From assembly GCA_946185535.1 (NCBI GenBank), contig CAMHJX010000015.1, positions 20,344 through 84,343 of the forward strand: 64,000 nt of DNA, read 5' to 3'. The translations under genes were made by a program, and so were the position numbers. Below the pieces are notes generated by a model. That model worked only from the letters and a program-made list of their open reading frames with translations. It was not told the origin of the DNA and searched no databases. Source of the DNA: an uncultured Bacteroidales bacterium (GTDB lineage: Bacteria > Bacteroidota > Bacteroidia > Bacteroidales > F082). This document shows positions 34,790 through 43,185 of this stretch, one piece after another (position 1 is the stretch's first letter; each line of letters begins with the position of its first letter).

Positions 34790-34822
34790 GGAAGCACACA
34801 CTCAGTAACAATGTGTGCTTCC
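34790..34822 (-). promoter_or_regulatory. Intercistronic stem-loop between ACP3 and KAS III
   Basis: A perfect 11-bp stem (ggaagcacaca with tgtgtgcttcc) around an 11-nt loop, 13 bp after the ACP3 stop codon. No T tract follows on the minus strand, so it is not a standard terminator. It could protect the 3' end of the upstream FabD-ACP message. Confidence 0.7.
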
Positions 34823-34835
34823 AAAAGGTTTTGGT

Positions 34836-35063
34836 TTACTTTGACTCCACGAGATGATACAGGTCCTCGATAGTTGTACAATTACGCAGGTCAGCGCCAG
34901 TAACGCGCTTGTCCATCTCATCATCAACCATCGAAATGATTGAAAGCGCTACTAATGAGCCCCACTCATCCAATTCTCTATATTTGGTTGCTGGGGTGAA
35001 TTGTTCTGCCGGTGTGTCATCAAACTCGGCGGCAAATGCTTTTACAAATTCATCTAATGTCAT
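34836..35063 (-). CDS. Acyl carrier protein 3
   Basis: This 75-residue ACP-like protein has the site ELDEWGSLVALSIISMVDDE, Ser36 being the pantetheine attachment. It shares length, spacing and the xSLxALS pattern with ACP2. It lies between fabD-like and KAS III genes, forming a small self-contained condensation set. Confidence 0.88.
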   Translation of the reverse strand: MTLDEFVKAFAAEFDDTPAEQFTPATKYRELDEWGSLVALSIISMVDDEMDKRVTGADLRNCTTIEDLYHLVESK

Positions 35064-35106
35064 AATATAAAAATTTAAAGTGAAAAATATTGTTAATTGA
35101 TACTAT

Positions 35107-36054
35107 TTAGCCTTCTTTGATCACTGAATAATCCTTAATTTTACCTTCATAAAATGGAATGTGAAGTAATGAGCTTACATAAGCGTGAGGCTTCATGCGA
35201 TTCACTATTTTTTGAAGCGTATCATCAGTACCGACCTCATAATAGTGTGTCACTCCATCGGCATCCATATTGTTAACCATATCCGTCCACAACACACTGC
35301 TGGTGATATGTTCAATTAAGTTAGCACGCAACTCGTCAGGATTGGTATGCGGCTTGGCATCCACACATTGATAAATGGGGATGCGAGGTGTTTTAAACTC
35401 CACTTCATTGATGATAGCACCCAACTCTTTTTTAGCCTCGTTCATAAAAGGTGAATGGAATGAGCCTCCGATGGCCAACGGCACAGCCTTCTTGGCACCT
35501 TCGGCCATAAAGGCCTTGCAGGCCATGCGTACACCTTTCTTGGTGCCAGTGATGACTACTTGACCCGGACCATTGTGGTTGGCAAAATAAATAGCCTCAC
35601 CCGTTTCATCCCAAATCTCTTTGATACGCTTGGCTACATATTCGTCTGAAAGACCAATGACCGCGCCCATGCCAGTTTTTACCGGAGCGTTCTCGTATGC
35701 CTTTTGCCCAATCAATGCACGGTTAAGTACTAGCTTCAATCCATCTTCAAGTGAGATGGCACCAGCAATCACTAATGCGGCAAATTCTCCAAGTGAATGC
35801 CCTGCCACTACATCAGGAATAATCTCATCCTGAGCCATTGCCAAGGCCACCTCATATATAAACACGGAGGGCTGTGTATTGCGTGTTTCCATCAGTTCCT
35901 CTTCCGTACCATGAAACATCACATCGGTAATCTTCCAACCGAGTGCCTCATCAGCACGGTCAAACAATTCTTTCGCTTTGGGAGAGAAGACATACAAATC
36001 CTTTCCCATCCCTTCTTTCTGGCAACCTTGACCTGGAAATATAAATGCTTTCAT
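35107..36054 (-). CDS. Malonyl-CoA:ACP transacylase, FabD-like
   Basis: A 315-residue protein with FIFPGQGCQKEGMGKDLY at the N-terminus, the nucleophile elbow VVAGHSLGEFAAL (Ser87), and the conserved PLAIGGSFHSPFM histidine region. It loads malonyl units on ACP for the KAS III enzymes. A dedicated copy inside a surface-polymer locus is unusual, because the housekeeping enzyme could serve. It suggests a carrier not well recognised by the normal FabD, or a different extender unit. Confidence 0.93.
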   Translation of the reverse strand: MKAFIFPGQGCQKEGMGKDLYVFSPKAKELFDRADEALGWKITDVMFHGTEEELMETRNTQPSVFIYEVALAMAQDEIIPDVVAGHSLGEFAALVIAGAISLEDGLKLVLNRALIGQKAYENAPVKTGMGAVIGLSDEYVAKRIKEIWDETGEAIYFANHNGPGQVVITGTKKGVRMACKAFMAEGAKKAVPLAIGGSFHSPFMNEAKKELGAIINEVEFKTPRIPIYQCVDAKPHTNPDELRANLIEHITSSVLWTDMVNNMDADGVTHYYEVGTDDTLQKIVNRMKPHAYVSSLLHIPFYEGKIKDYSVIKEG

Positions 36055-36064
36055 ATACTTTGTA

Positions 36065-37141
36065 TTAATCTTTTAACCACGTATTTGGCCTAGGCCATAA
36101 CTCTTTGATGATTCTTTCCGTATATTCTCCCATGCCTGAACAGAAAGCCGATTGGCTTAAACCTGGATTTGTATTAAATTCAATCAATACAGGTTCACCA
36201 GATTCTTCAATAGCGACATCCCATCCGACAAGATTGAAGAAAGGCAAGCGCAAATGAAGCCTCTTAACCAACTCTATCGCCTTGTCGTATGATGGCAGCT
36301 GATACCCTTCCAACACAATTCCCGTATCGGTCTTGACAATATTGTCTTCACTATAACCTCCAAAGGCTTCTTTGCCCAGCTTACCGTCTTTTGAAATGGT
36401 TGTACTGATACCTCCAGAGCACTGATTGTCGATAACTTGATTCAATCGGCCAATTCGAACAACTGAATAAATAATCAAAACTTCCATTCCAGAACGGTAT
36501 GAAAGAATACGCAATGTATTAACCGATGTCGGATTTAAGGCCGCCATCCTTTCATGTTGCTTGACACATTCTTGAACAAGGAAATTCTTTTTATACTGTT
36601 TAAATAAATCCTCGACCGTTAAGCCATCCAAAGTCGTCTTGCCGTCTTTTGAACTGAACAGCTGCACACCACGGCCTTGAGACTCTCTAGAGGGTTTTAT
36701 GATCACTCTATCCAAGTTACTACATAACGAAATAGCATCTTCTTTAGAAACAGGATTTCCTTCGAAGTAGAAATACCCATTCATATTCTTCAGAATAGTA
36801 TGCGCTATGTTTTCATTCGGAAACAGCAGATCACACATATTCTTGTCACCATACGCTTTTAGCAAAGAATGGTCATTTGCTTTGGGTAGGATTTCACAAG
36901 CATAGATATTGGTGGGCACATATGCTTTATTAAACACACCCGTTCTAGAATAGAAGTATTCATGGCTATACAAAGGAATCTTCTGTCCTATCATGCCTTG
37001 ATAAAAATCTTGAACCTCCTTTTCTTGTTCTTTGGTGAGCTTTCTCAGATGTTTTAAGTCCTTGAAATTCTTAGTGATTTTTTCTTTATATTTTCTAAGC
37101 TCACGCTTTTTCTTTCTGTTGCGTTTTAGTTTTTCAAACAT
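36065..37141 (-). CDS. Sugar-transfer-associated ATP-grasp protein
   Basis: About 358 residues. A basic coiled N-terminus (KLKRNRKKKRELRKYKEK) is followed by an ATP-grasp fold of the sugar-transfer-associated family: RVIIKPSRESQGRGVQLF, FLVQECVKQHERMAALNPTS, VNTLRILSYR and VGWDVAIEESGEPVLIEFNT. It is unrelated in order to the three ATP-grasp paralogues at 25.8-30.7 kb. I start at MFEKLK. An upstream GTG start would extend into the duplicated capA tail. It probably ligates an amino compound to a sugar acid or amino sugar. Confidence 0.86.
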   Translation of the reverse strand: MFEKLKRNRKKKRELRKYKEKITKNFKDLKHLRKLTKEQEKEVQDFYQGMIGQKIPLYSHEYFYSRTGVFNKAYVPTNIYACEILPKANDHSLLKAYGDKNMCDLLFPNENIAHTILKNMNGYFYFEGNPVSKEDAISLCSNLDRVIIKPSRESQGRGVQLFSSKDGKTTLDGLTVEDLFKQYKKNFLVQECVKQHERMAALNPTSVNTLRILSYRSGMEVLIIYSVVRIGRLNQVIDNQCSGGISTTISKDGKLGKEAFGGYSEDNIVKTDTGIVLEGYQLPSYDKAIELVKRLHLRLPFFNLVGWDVAIEESGEPVLIEFNTNPGLSQSAFCSGMGEYTERIIKELWPRPNTWLKD

Positions 37142-37143
37142 AA

Positions 37144-37192
37144 TTATAAATTTTGTTTCATTGTCCACATCAGCAGATTCCGCCTTGCGTCA
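37144..37192 (-). pseudogene. Remnant 3' end of a capA gene
   Basis: On the minus strand this codes DARRNLLMWTMKQNL and a stop, two bases before the ATP-grasp start. The intact CapA at 39215-40369 ends with DARRNLLMWTIKRGCL. The 30-bp core at 37163-37192 matches 39237-39266 at 29 of 30 positions. The rest of the gap (37193-37320) holds no reading frame that I can support. Confidence 0.75.
37163..37192. repeat. Direct repeat flanking the ATPase cassette, left copy
   Basis: Begins gtccacatcagcagattc and ends cgccttgcgtca. It differs at one position from 39237-39266. The two copies enclose only the Toprim-like and AAA genes, as attachment-site duplications would. Confidence 0.8.
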
Positions 37193-37320
37193 AAAGAATT
37201 AGGCAATGTCAGTCTAATCTGAACATACTAGACTCCATAACAAAGGCTGGTTCCGCCCCAGCGCTTCATGTTTTCAACAACATGCGTGCTACTATTACAC
37301 CACTTTTGGAAACACTCGGT

Positions 37321-37950
37321 TTATAATCCTTGTATTCTATTAATCATTCGGTTTAAGCTATCAGAAACCAACCTTCCTGTTTCGGGCTTCCAAACCTTCT
37401 CAATAAAAGGTACAACTGCCGTATTGTATTCCTTGCCTTTACAAGTTTTATCATTGAGCGGAACCGATACTTGAGCTCTCACATCGGATTTTGTAGAGAG
37501 ATGAGCCAACTGATGTGTAAAATGCCATGATGATTTCACATTCAAGGAAATCTCTGACAATGGTTTCCGCCCTTGCATTTTCTGAGGAAGAAATTTCGGC
37601 ATTTCAGTAAGCGGAATTCCAAAATAATACGCAAACCCTTCTGTGTCTGCCATCAACCAAGCCTCCACTTCATCACATGCGATGTTAATAACAAACCCCG
37701 ATGATTGTGTGATTCCATTGAGTAGGTTAGTCTTTCCGATGGGTGCACATGGGTCATCATCCAGGTCAGTCAACAATATTATTGGATATTGTCGGGCAAG
37801 CTCGTTAAAACTTGAGATCTTGCTTTTTATTTCAGACCCTCGAGCTGGCAAGCTTTGGATAATATGCAATTTTGGATTGTAGTCAGACACTAAGCGTCTT
37901 ATCACAGCCCTTGTTGCATCATCTTCGCCCGAAATAAAAACGTCTCGCAT
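37321..37950 (-). CDS. Toprim-like protein paired with an AAA ATPase
   Basis: This 209-residue protein is not confidently assigned. It shows an acidic pattern like Toprim-type nuclease domains: VFISGEDDATRAVIRRLV (Glu), IILLTDLDDDPCAP (Asp cluster), then ACDEVEAWLMADTEGFAYYF. The layout resembles the DUF4276/DUF4435 group that often accompanies SMC-like ATPases. The gene starts two bases after the ATPase gene ends. I infer an effector of a two-gene ATPase/nuclease module. Confidence 0.6.
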   Translation of the reverse strand: MRDVFISGEDDATRAVIRRLVSDYNPKLHIIQSLPARGSEIKSKISSFNELARQYPIILLTDLDDDPCAPIGKTNLLNGITQSSGFVINIACDEVEAWLMADTEGFAYYFGIPLTEMPKFLPQKMQGRKPLSEISLNVKSSWHFTHQLAHLSTKSDVRAQVSVPLNDKTCKGKEYNTAVVPFIEKVWKPETGRLVSDSLNRMINRIQGL

Positions 37951-37952
37951 TT

Positions 37953-39128
37953 TTATGACTCTTTTACTTGTGCGTTCATCTGCGCAACAGTACTAGGCTT
38001 GACGTACGGGATAACCACATCTCCAATGGTAAGCCCCGCCTCGATAGCGGCTTTCAGAGCCGGAATATCAGACACCACTTTTACAACGGTGCCCTCATTG
38101 GAAGTGTCCAAAACGAGCACCTCTTGCATACTGATACCAGCATTTGAAAGCATTTCATAACTATGGGTGGTGACGAAAACCTGACGTTTCCTCCCTCTCT
38201 GAACACTTGCGATAAACTCGGGCATTTGCTCGACAATTCCACTATTGAGATTTATCTCGGGTTCCTCAAGCAATATGATTCCGTTGCCGTCCAACATGGC
38301 AAAAAGGAAACCTATAAGCCTTAAGGTCCCGTCAGAGAAAGCTGTTTCGTCCTGCATACTTCCACTCTTGCGCCAATGCTTGTATCTCGCCTCTATGTGA
38401 GGAACTCCCATGCTGTCTTTTTTGAAAGTCAACTCATCCAACTGGGGAACCACCGATGCCAAAATCCCGTTTATTCTTTTCAGATAGCTTTTCTGTGTTC
38501 TTTCCGACAAAAGAGAAAGCCTATTCAGGAAATTCCTACCGTAATAATCTTCTTTTCCAGAAGTGAGTATGGTTGACCCCGACTCCCTTACCAGTTGAGG
38601 AATCACATTCAAGTATTCTACATCGGCAAAAGCGTCGCGGATAGCGCGAAAACTTCTGTTGGCTGTCGCCTGTTCAAGATGAGTATATTTTAAAGTGTCG
38701 GCATCTTCACCATGGTCATTGGACGACCTTTCGAGAAGATATTCTTTAGAGACGGCATCAAAAACTTTCTCTTCCAACACATTAGCCTGATTCTTAGTAA
38801 TACCGCCACCCACATTTTTGATTTTCAATGAATAGACCCACTTCAATTCGCCGCTTTCCATGTCTCTCAAGTCTGTCTCAATTGAAATATCAGTGCGTTT
38901 TCGTGCCGCAAGGCACCGTATTTTTGTCACCCCACCCCGCTGGTCAACCGCACTTTGCAAACCACCTCCTTGTCGGGCCACATCACGGAGAAACCTAATG
39001 CAATCCAAGAAGTTTGACTTTCCTGCAGCATTGGCGCCTATGATAAAACAACGTGGTGCCACTTTCACATCGCACTCGTGGAAGTTCTTCCAATTATAGA
39101 GTTTTAACCTTGATATATACAGACTCAT
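37953..39128 (-). CDS. SMC/RecF-like AAA ATPase
   Basis: This 391-residue ABC-ATPase-type protein has Walker A IIGANAAGKSNFLD (31-38), a signature-like FSDGTLRLIGF at about 261-271, Walker B GIILLEEPEINLNSG at about 279-292, and the H-loop VTTHSYEM. The N-terminus (LYISRLKLYNWKNFHECDV) is that of AAA_15/AAA_21 proteins such as the ATPase parts of OLD-like and PARIS-like defence systems. With the Toprim-like gene it forms a compact pair under its own promoter. A host-defence role is inferred, not shown. Confidence 0.85.
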   Translation of the reverse strand: MSLYISRLKLYNWKNFHECDVKVAPRCFIIGANAAGKSNFLDCIRFLRDVARQGGGLQSAVDQRGGVTKIRCLAARKRTDISIETDLRDMESGELKWVYSLKIKNVGGGITKNQANVLEEKVFDAVSKEYLLERSSNDHGEDADTLKYTHLEQATANRSFRAIRDAFADVEYLNVIPQLVRESGSTILTSGKEDYYGRNFLNRLSLLSERTQKSYLKRINGILASVVPQLDELTFKKDSMGVPHIEARYKHWRKSGSMQDETAFSDGTLRLIGFLFAMLDGNGIILLEEPEINLNSGIVEQMPEFIASVQRGRKRQVFVTTHSYEMLSNAGISMQEVLVLDTSNEGTVVKVVSDIPALKAAIEAGLTIGDVVIPYVKPSTVAQMNAQVKES

Positions 39129-39153
39129 ATTTCCCGTCTTTTTATAATCGATG

Positions 39154-39161
39154 CAAAGATA
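39154..39161 (-). promoter_or_regulatory. -7 box inside the locus, before the ATPase pair
   Basis: Minus-strand TATCTTTG matches TAnnTTTG exactly and lies about 26 bp before the ATPase ATG. It gives the cassette its own transcription start inside the operon. Confidence 0.6.
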
Positions 39162-39214
39162 GTCGTTTTTGAAATATAAAGTTTTTTACTGATAAGAAGA
39201 AAAACACTTTTGTT

Positions 39215-40369
39215 TTACAGACAACCTCTCTTTATCGTCCACATCAGCAGATTACGCCTTGCGTCATGAGTAAGCAGACGCAATAATGAATAGTCGTTAG
39301 TTTTGTTTTTCCCTCTAAGTTTATCTTTCCAACAAGTAAACAATAACTTGGTACACAGTTTCAATGACTGTGGATGTATCGTCTTGTCAATAATAGACAT
39401 CTCCTTCATACCCAAATCAGTGCATATCTTTTTCAGATATGTGTTATATTTATCCTTGTTAGTCAAATACTGGCAAATGGTTTCATTGTGCTTGTTACGT
39501 GCTTCGTCATGATTAATTTCGATTCCAACATTATCCACATTTCTCGTATTCACCACTTCCCAATTCAGTTTTCCATCGGCAATGGTCATCACCACGCAAA
39601 GACCTTCGTACCAATGCGGACGATTGGTGGCACGATAGTCGTAGCCTTCTTTGCTGTTGAATAGGAAGTTACCAAGACTATAAAAAATAGGCTTTCCGTT
39701 GTATTCTTCCCAACCTTGTGGACAATGAGGGTGAGCTGCAATTACGCCGTCTGCCCCATAGTCTATAAAATCGCGGTAGCGGGCAATTGTTTCAGGCAAA
39801 GGGATATCGATATATTCAATACCGTCGTGTGGCAAAATAAAAAGATAATCCACTTCCTTTTTTGCCTCTATGATGACATGGTTCACTTTCAGGTCGTTGA
39901 TGTAGGCGCAACCCAATCCATCGTGTTTGATAACATCGTCAAAAACCCCAGTATATGCAGCAAAAGACAAACCAAGGAATCCAATCTTTATCCCATTCAC
40001 TGCCACAATCTTGGGTTTATAGGCTTCTTCGTACGTACCGGCCCCAAAGGCAGCCTCACCCAGGGCTGCTTTCGTTTTTTTGAAGCCTTCATCGCCCCAA
40101 TCGAAGGCATGGTTATTGGCCAAAGAAAACACATTGAAACCAAGTTCTCGTAAAAAGTCAGGGACATCATCGTGTTGGAAAAAGCGTTCCCTACCTTGCG
40201 GAGGCATTTCCATTTCTGGTTTCAAAGGCACTTCGAAATTAATCACTTTCACATCACAAGACTTTATCAGACTCTTCAAATAGTCTGATACACTAATTTT
40301 TGATGTTGAGGGTTTGGAGCAGAAATCGCCAGCAAAAAACAGTTTTATTTTATTATCCTTTGACAGCAT
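39215..40369 (-). CDS. CapA-family phosphoesterase-fold protein, copy 2
   Basis: A 384-residue CapA-like protein: KLFFAGDFCSKPS, VINFEVPLKPE, FSLANNHAFDWGDEGF, FLGLSFAAYTG, VIAAHPHCPQGWEEYNG and FYSLGNFLFNS. It is homologous to copy 1 but clearly diverged. Its last codons carry the 30-bp sequence repeated at 37163-37192 on the other side of the ATPase pair. It overlaps the upstream gene by 17 bp. Confidence 0.87.
   Translation of the reverse strand: MLSKDNKIKLFFAGDFCSKPSTSKISVSDYLKSLIKSCDVKVINFEVPLKPEMEMPPQGRERFFQHDDVPDFLRELGFNVFSLANNHAFDWGDEGFKKTKAALGEAAFGAGTYEEAYKPKIVAVNGIKIGFLGLSFAAYTGVFDDVIKHDGLGCAYINDLKVNHVIIEAKKEVDYLFILPHDGIEYIDIPLPETIARYRDFIDYGADGVIAAHPHCPQGWEEYNGKPIFYSLGNFLFNSKEGYDYRATNRPHWYEGLCVVMTIADGKLNWEVVNTRNVDNVGIEINHDEARNKHNETICQYLTNKDKYNTYLKKICTDLGMKEMSIIDKTIHPQSLKLCTKLLFTCWKDKLRGKNKTNDYSLLRLLTHDARRNLLMWTIKRGCL
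39237..39266. repeat. Direct repeat flanking the ATPase cassette, right copy
   Basis: Lies in the final codons of capA copy 2 and codes the same DARRNLLMWT segment as the left copy. 29 of 30 bases are identical to 37163-37192. Confidence 0.8.
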
Positions 40370-41705
40370 ATTGTATTACTTTTTCACACCATTTGAAATA
40401 GTCTTGAATAAGCTTCCTATTGCGAATATAAATGTGCCACGTCAACACCAATTCGCCTTGATATTGATTCACAAAATCAATTGTTGATTGAATATCCAAC
40501 CATCTTTCATTTTCTGACTTTACTTTCTCATCATAGCGAATTACTGTGTCCATGATCTGGCAGGGATGCTCAATTAAATTCATAACCCGTCTTTGATAAA
40601 GGTCAAATAGACGATAAGGAACACAAACACCACTTCTAAAGCCCTGTCTTTTATGGAAAACACAATTACTGATGTGCAAAGGAACTTCTGTAATGCTTTC
40701 CCACAAACGCAATGTCTCATGATTATAAAGCAAATGATGATTGCGACCAATAGTTGGTTTTTCTTGAAGTAATGTGATAATTCTTGATACTTCTTTATCC
40801 CATTGCTTTTTATTTCCAAACATATTTTGCGAAGGATGAAAACCTAAAACAATTTTCGCATTGTTTTTTTTCTTCAACTTTTCAACAATTTCTTTTGTCT
40901 CCTTGTCACCAAACAAATAAGTAGCTTCTGTTTCCCCTTTTCCACATACCTTAAAATAAAACCATTCCAGTATATTGTACTTTTCAGCCAAAGCCGTATA
41001 CAAGCCAAACTGACTATATCCCTTAGGAAATGTGCGTCTATATTTAATTTCCTCCATCCAGGTTAAGTTCAATATTTTGTTTTTGGGAGCTCCGTGAACG
41101 GTTTGTCGCACAAAGTCTTTCACAATTCTCTTCCATGAAGGAGTAATGAAACCATCCACATCATGAGAAAGCACTACTTCATATTCACGGGAAGTAAATT
41201 GGATTTCAGAAGGAAGTAGTTTTCGCAAAAAAACTGCATACTCGTTTACAAAAGGACGATTGGATATGCCATGTTTCACAGCAAACAACAGGGTTTCGTC
41301 ACAATCACCCTTTTCTTCCCTTCCCAGTAGCGACTCCTCCCAACGGGTAAGCATGAAAAAAGTGGAAGCAAAAATATCCAAACCAATTACTATAGTATCA
41401 TCCTTTTTCTCAAACTTGTCTTCACCATATATAATCGGTAATTCTTGTTCTAAGCCATGAAACCAACCCAAACTTGCTGGAACATTATTTAAATTCAAAT
41501 AGGATAAAGGATCCGTATACTGATTGAAGAAATGGTCTTCAATGATGAGTTTACTATTGGCAACGCTTAATTCATAGTTCACAGCATCATCCCTAAACTG
41601 GATAGCATAATCTTCATGTTTGCAGCCTAATATATCTGCAAATAGGACTTCAATAGCATAAACCCGTTCTGGGATATTGTTATTTGGACAATTAATCTGT
41701 ATCAT
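40353..41705 (-). CDS. Polysaccharide deacetylase-like protein
   Basis: This 450-residue protein has an N-terminal domain of about 180 residues followed by a NodB-like barrel. Deacetylase marks are YEVVLSHDVDGFITP (His-Asp-x-Asp), the metal-site-like LGFHPSQNMFG, and GRNHHLLYNHETLRLWE. The sequence resembles large Bacteroidota proteins annotated as polysaccharide deacetylase family. It may remove acetyl groups from the polymer or a lipid-linked intermediate. Loss of catalytic residues cannot be excluded by eye. Confidence 0.72.
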   Translation of the reverse strand: MIQINCPNNNIPERVYAIEVLFADILGCKHEDYAIQFRDDAVNYELSVANSKLIIEDHFFNQYTDPLSYLNLNNVPASLGWFHGLEQELPIIYGEDKFEKKDDTIVIGLDIFASTFFMLTRWEESLLGREEKGDCDETLLFAVKHGISNRPFVNEYAVFLRKLLPSEIQFTSREYEVVLSHDVDGFITPSWKRIVKDFVRQTVHGAPKNKILNLTWMEEIKYRRTFPKGYSQFGLYTALAEKYNILEWFYFKVCGKGETEATYLFGDKETKEIVEKLKKKNNAKIVLGFHPSQNMFGNKKQWDKEVSRIITLLQEKPTIGRNHHLLYNHETLRLWESITEVPLHISNCVFHKRQGFRSGVCVPYRLFDLYQRRVMNLIEHPCQIMDTVIRYDEKVKSENERWLDIQSTIDFVNQYQGELVLTWHIYIRNRKLIQDYFKWCEKVIQYAVKG

Positions 41706-43180
41706 AATTTATGCTTTTTTCTCTCCCAAAATCGAAGCTTTGCGGGGATAATGGTTAGAAAATAAGTATATGATTCTGGTTTGAACACAACGGACCAACC
41801 AATATAAATTACCAGGAACACCACTAACATCAACAATCCATTAAGATACATATTACCTTTTATTAAATAGCCAATCACAAAACCTACAACTGCAGCCAAA
41901 ACGGACACTGCGGTAATAGGGAATAAATCTTTTAATTGTTGAGTCCATTTATATCCAATATGTTTCGAAACAAGTCCAATATTAACCAAATAAGAAAACC
42001 AACTATTAATCGTTACACCAACCAAAAGACCTTTCATTCCCCACAAAACCAATCCTCCAACTATTGCCAAAACGCCAATTCCTCTTTTCAACAAAGTCCA
42101 AAGAAACATCGTTTTACTTTTACCAATAGCTGAGATTGTTTGAAGATTAATTGCTTGTAAACAATTGGGCAAACCCGCAACACAGAGTACTTGAAAATAA
42201 GGAACACTTGCCAACCAACGTTCAGAATATAGCAACACAAAAACTGGCTTGGCAAGCAATATCATAATGAACATCAAAGGAAATGTAAGATAAGAAAGTG
42301 TCGTGGTTAATCTTTTAATCATATTAATCATCATCGCTTTGTTATCTTGAACTTCTGCATACAAAGGATATGTCACTTCTGTCATCACTTTGGAAATACT
42401 ATTGGAAACAAGTTTTTCAACACCATGTGCCTTAGAATAATAACCCATAGTAGAAGAATTATATACTTTTCCAATTAGCAAGCCCTGAATCTGTTGTCCA
42501 AAATGATTAACCAAATGGGTCAAGAACATATAAAAACCAAAACTAAATAATTCCTTAAAAGATTTCCATGAAAAAGTCCATATCGGCCGCCATTTGATGA
42601 AGAACCAAAACACAATGGCAGGAATTGCTGCTGTAATCAAGTTTTGCGCCACCAAAGCCCATACGCCAAAACCTTTGTAGGCCATAAAAATGGTAACACC
42701 TAATGCAATAATTGATGTAGTTATTGTTACGATGGATAGCACTTTAAAATTCAACTTTTTCTTCAGTTGGTTACGCTGAACGATGTTGAAAGCATATATG
42801 AATAGCACCAAGCCCTGAACTCGAAGTACATCGCTCAATAGCGAAATGTCATAGAACCTCGCAATTGCAGGTGCACTGAAAAATAAGATAACATACATCA
42901 GAACAGCCATGCCAAGGTTCCAATAAAAAATAGTTGAATAATCCTCTTGAGTAGGTTTTTTCTTTTGAATCAAGGCTGAGCCAAAACCTCCGTCAATAAA
43001 AGTCTCGGCTAACACCATGAAAATGGAGAGCATACCAATGCAACCATAATCATGAGGAGTAAGTAACCGAGCTAAAATGATGCCCGAGACAAACTGAATG
43101 AACATCATTGAGTACTTCTGCAATAATGTCCACACCATGCCGGAGGCGGCTTTTTGTTTTAAGCTTTTTTGCTTTGCCAT
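41702..43180 (-). CDS. wzx: Wzx-type repeat-unit flippase
   Basis: A 492-residue MOP-superfamily protein with about 14 membrane helices. It starts KQKAASGMVWTLLQKYSMMF and has ARLLTPHDYGCIGMLSIFMV and FGFYMFLTHLVNHFGQQIQG, typical of WzxC-like flippases. It moves the undecaprenyl-linked unit to the periplasmic face for Wzy. The stop and start codons overlap the next gene by four bases. Confidence 0.92.
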   Translation of the reverse strand: MAKQKSLKQKAASGMVWTLLQKYSMMFIQFVSGIILARLLTPHDYGCIGMLSIFMVLAETFIDGGFGSALIQKKKPTQEDYSTIFYWNLGMAVLMYVILFFSAPAIARFYDISLLSDVLRVQGLVLFIYAFNIVQRNQLKKKLNFKVLSIVTITTSIIALGVTIFMAYKGFGVWALVAQNLITAAIPAIVFWFFIKWRPIWTFSWKSFKELFSFGFYMFLTHLVNHFGQQIQGLLIGKVYNSSTMGYYSKAHGVEKLVSNSISKVMTEVTYPLYAEVQDNKAMMINMIKRLTTTLSYLTFPLMFIMILLAKPVFVLLYSERWLASVPYFQVLCVAGLPNCLQAINLQTISAIGKSKTMFLWTLLKRGIGVLAIVGGLVLWGMKGLLVGVTINSWFSYLVNIGLVSKHIGYKWTQQLKDLFPITAVSVLAAVVGFVIGYLIKGNMYLNGLLMLVVFLVIYIGWSVVFKPESYTYFLTIIPAKLRFWERKKHKL

Positions 43181-43185
43181 AAACG

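Noticed and set aside
37321-39128. Naming the ATPase pair as PARIS, Gabija or OLD
   Set aside because: Motifs are only generally similar; the effector does not clearly match the known partner families.
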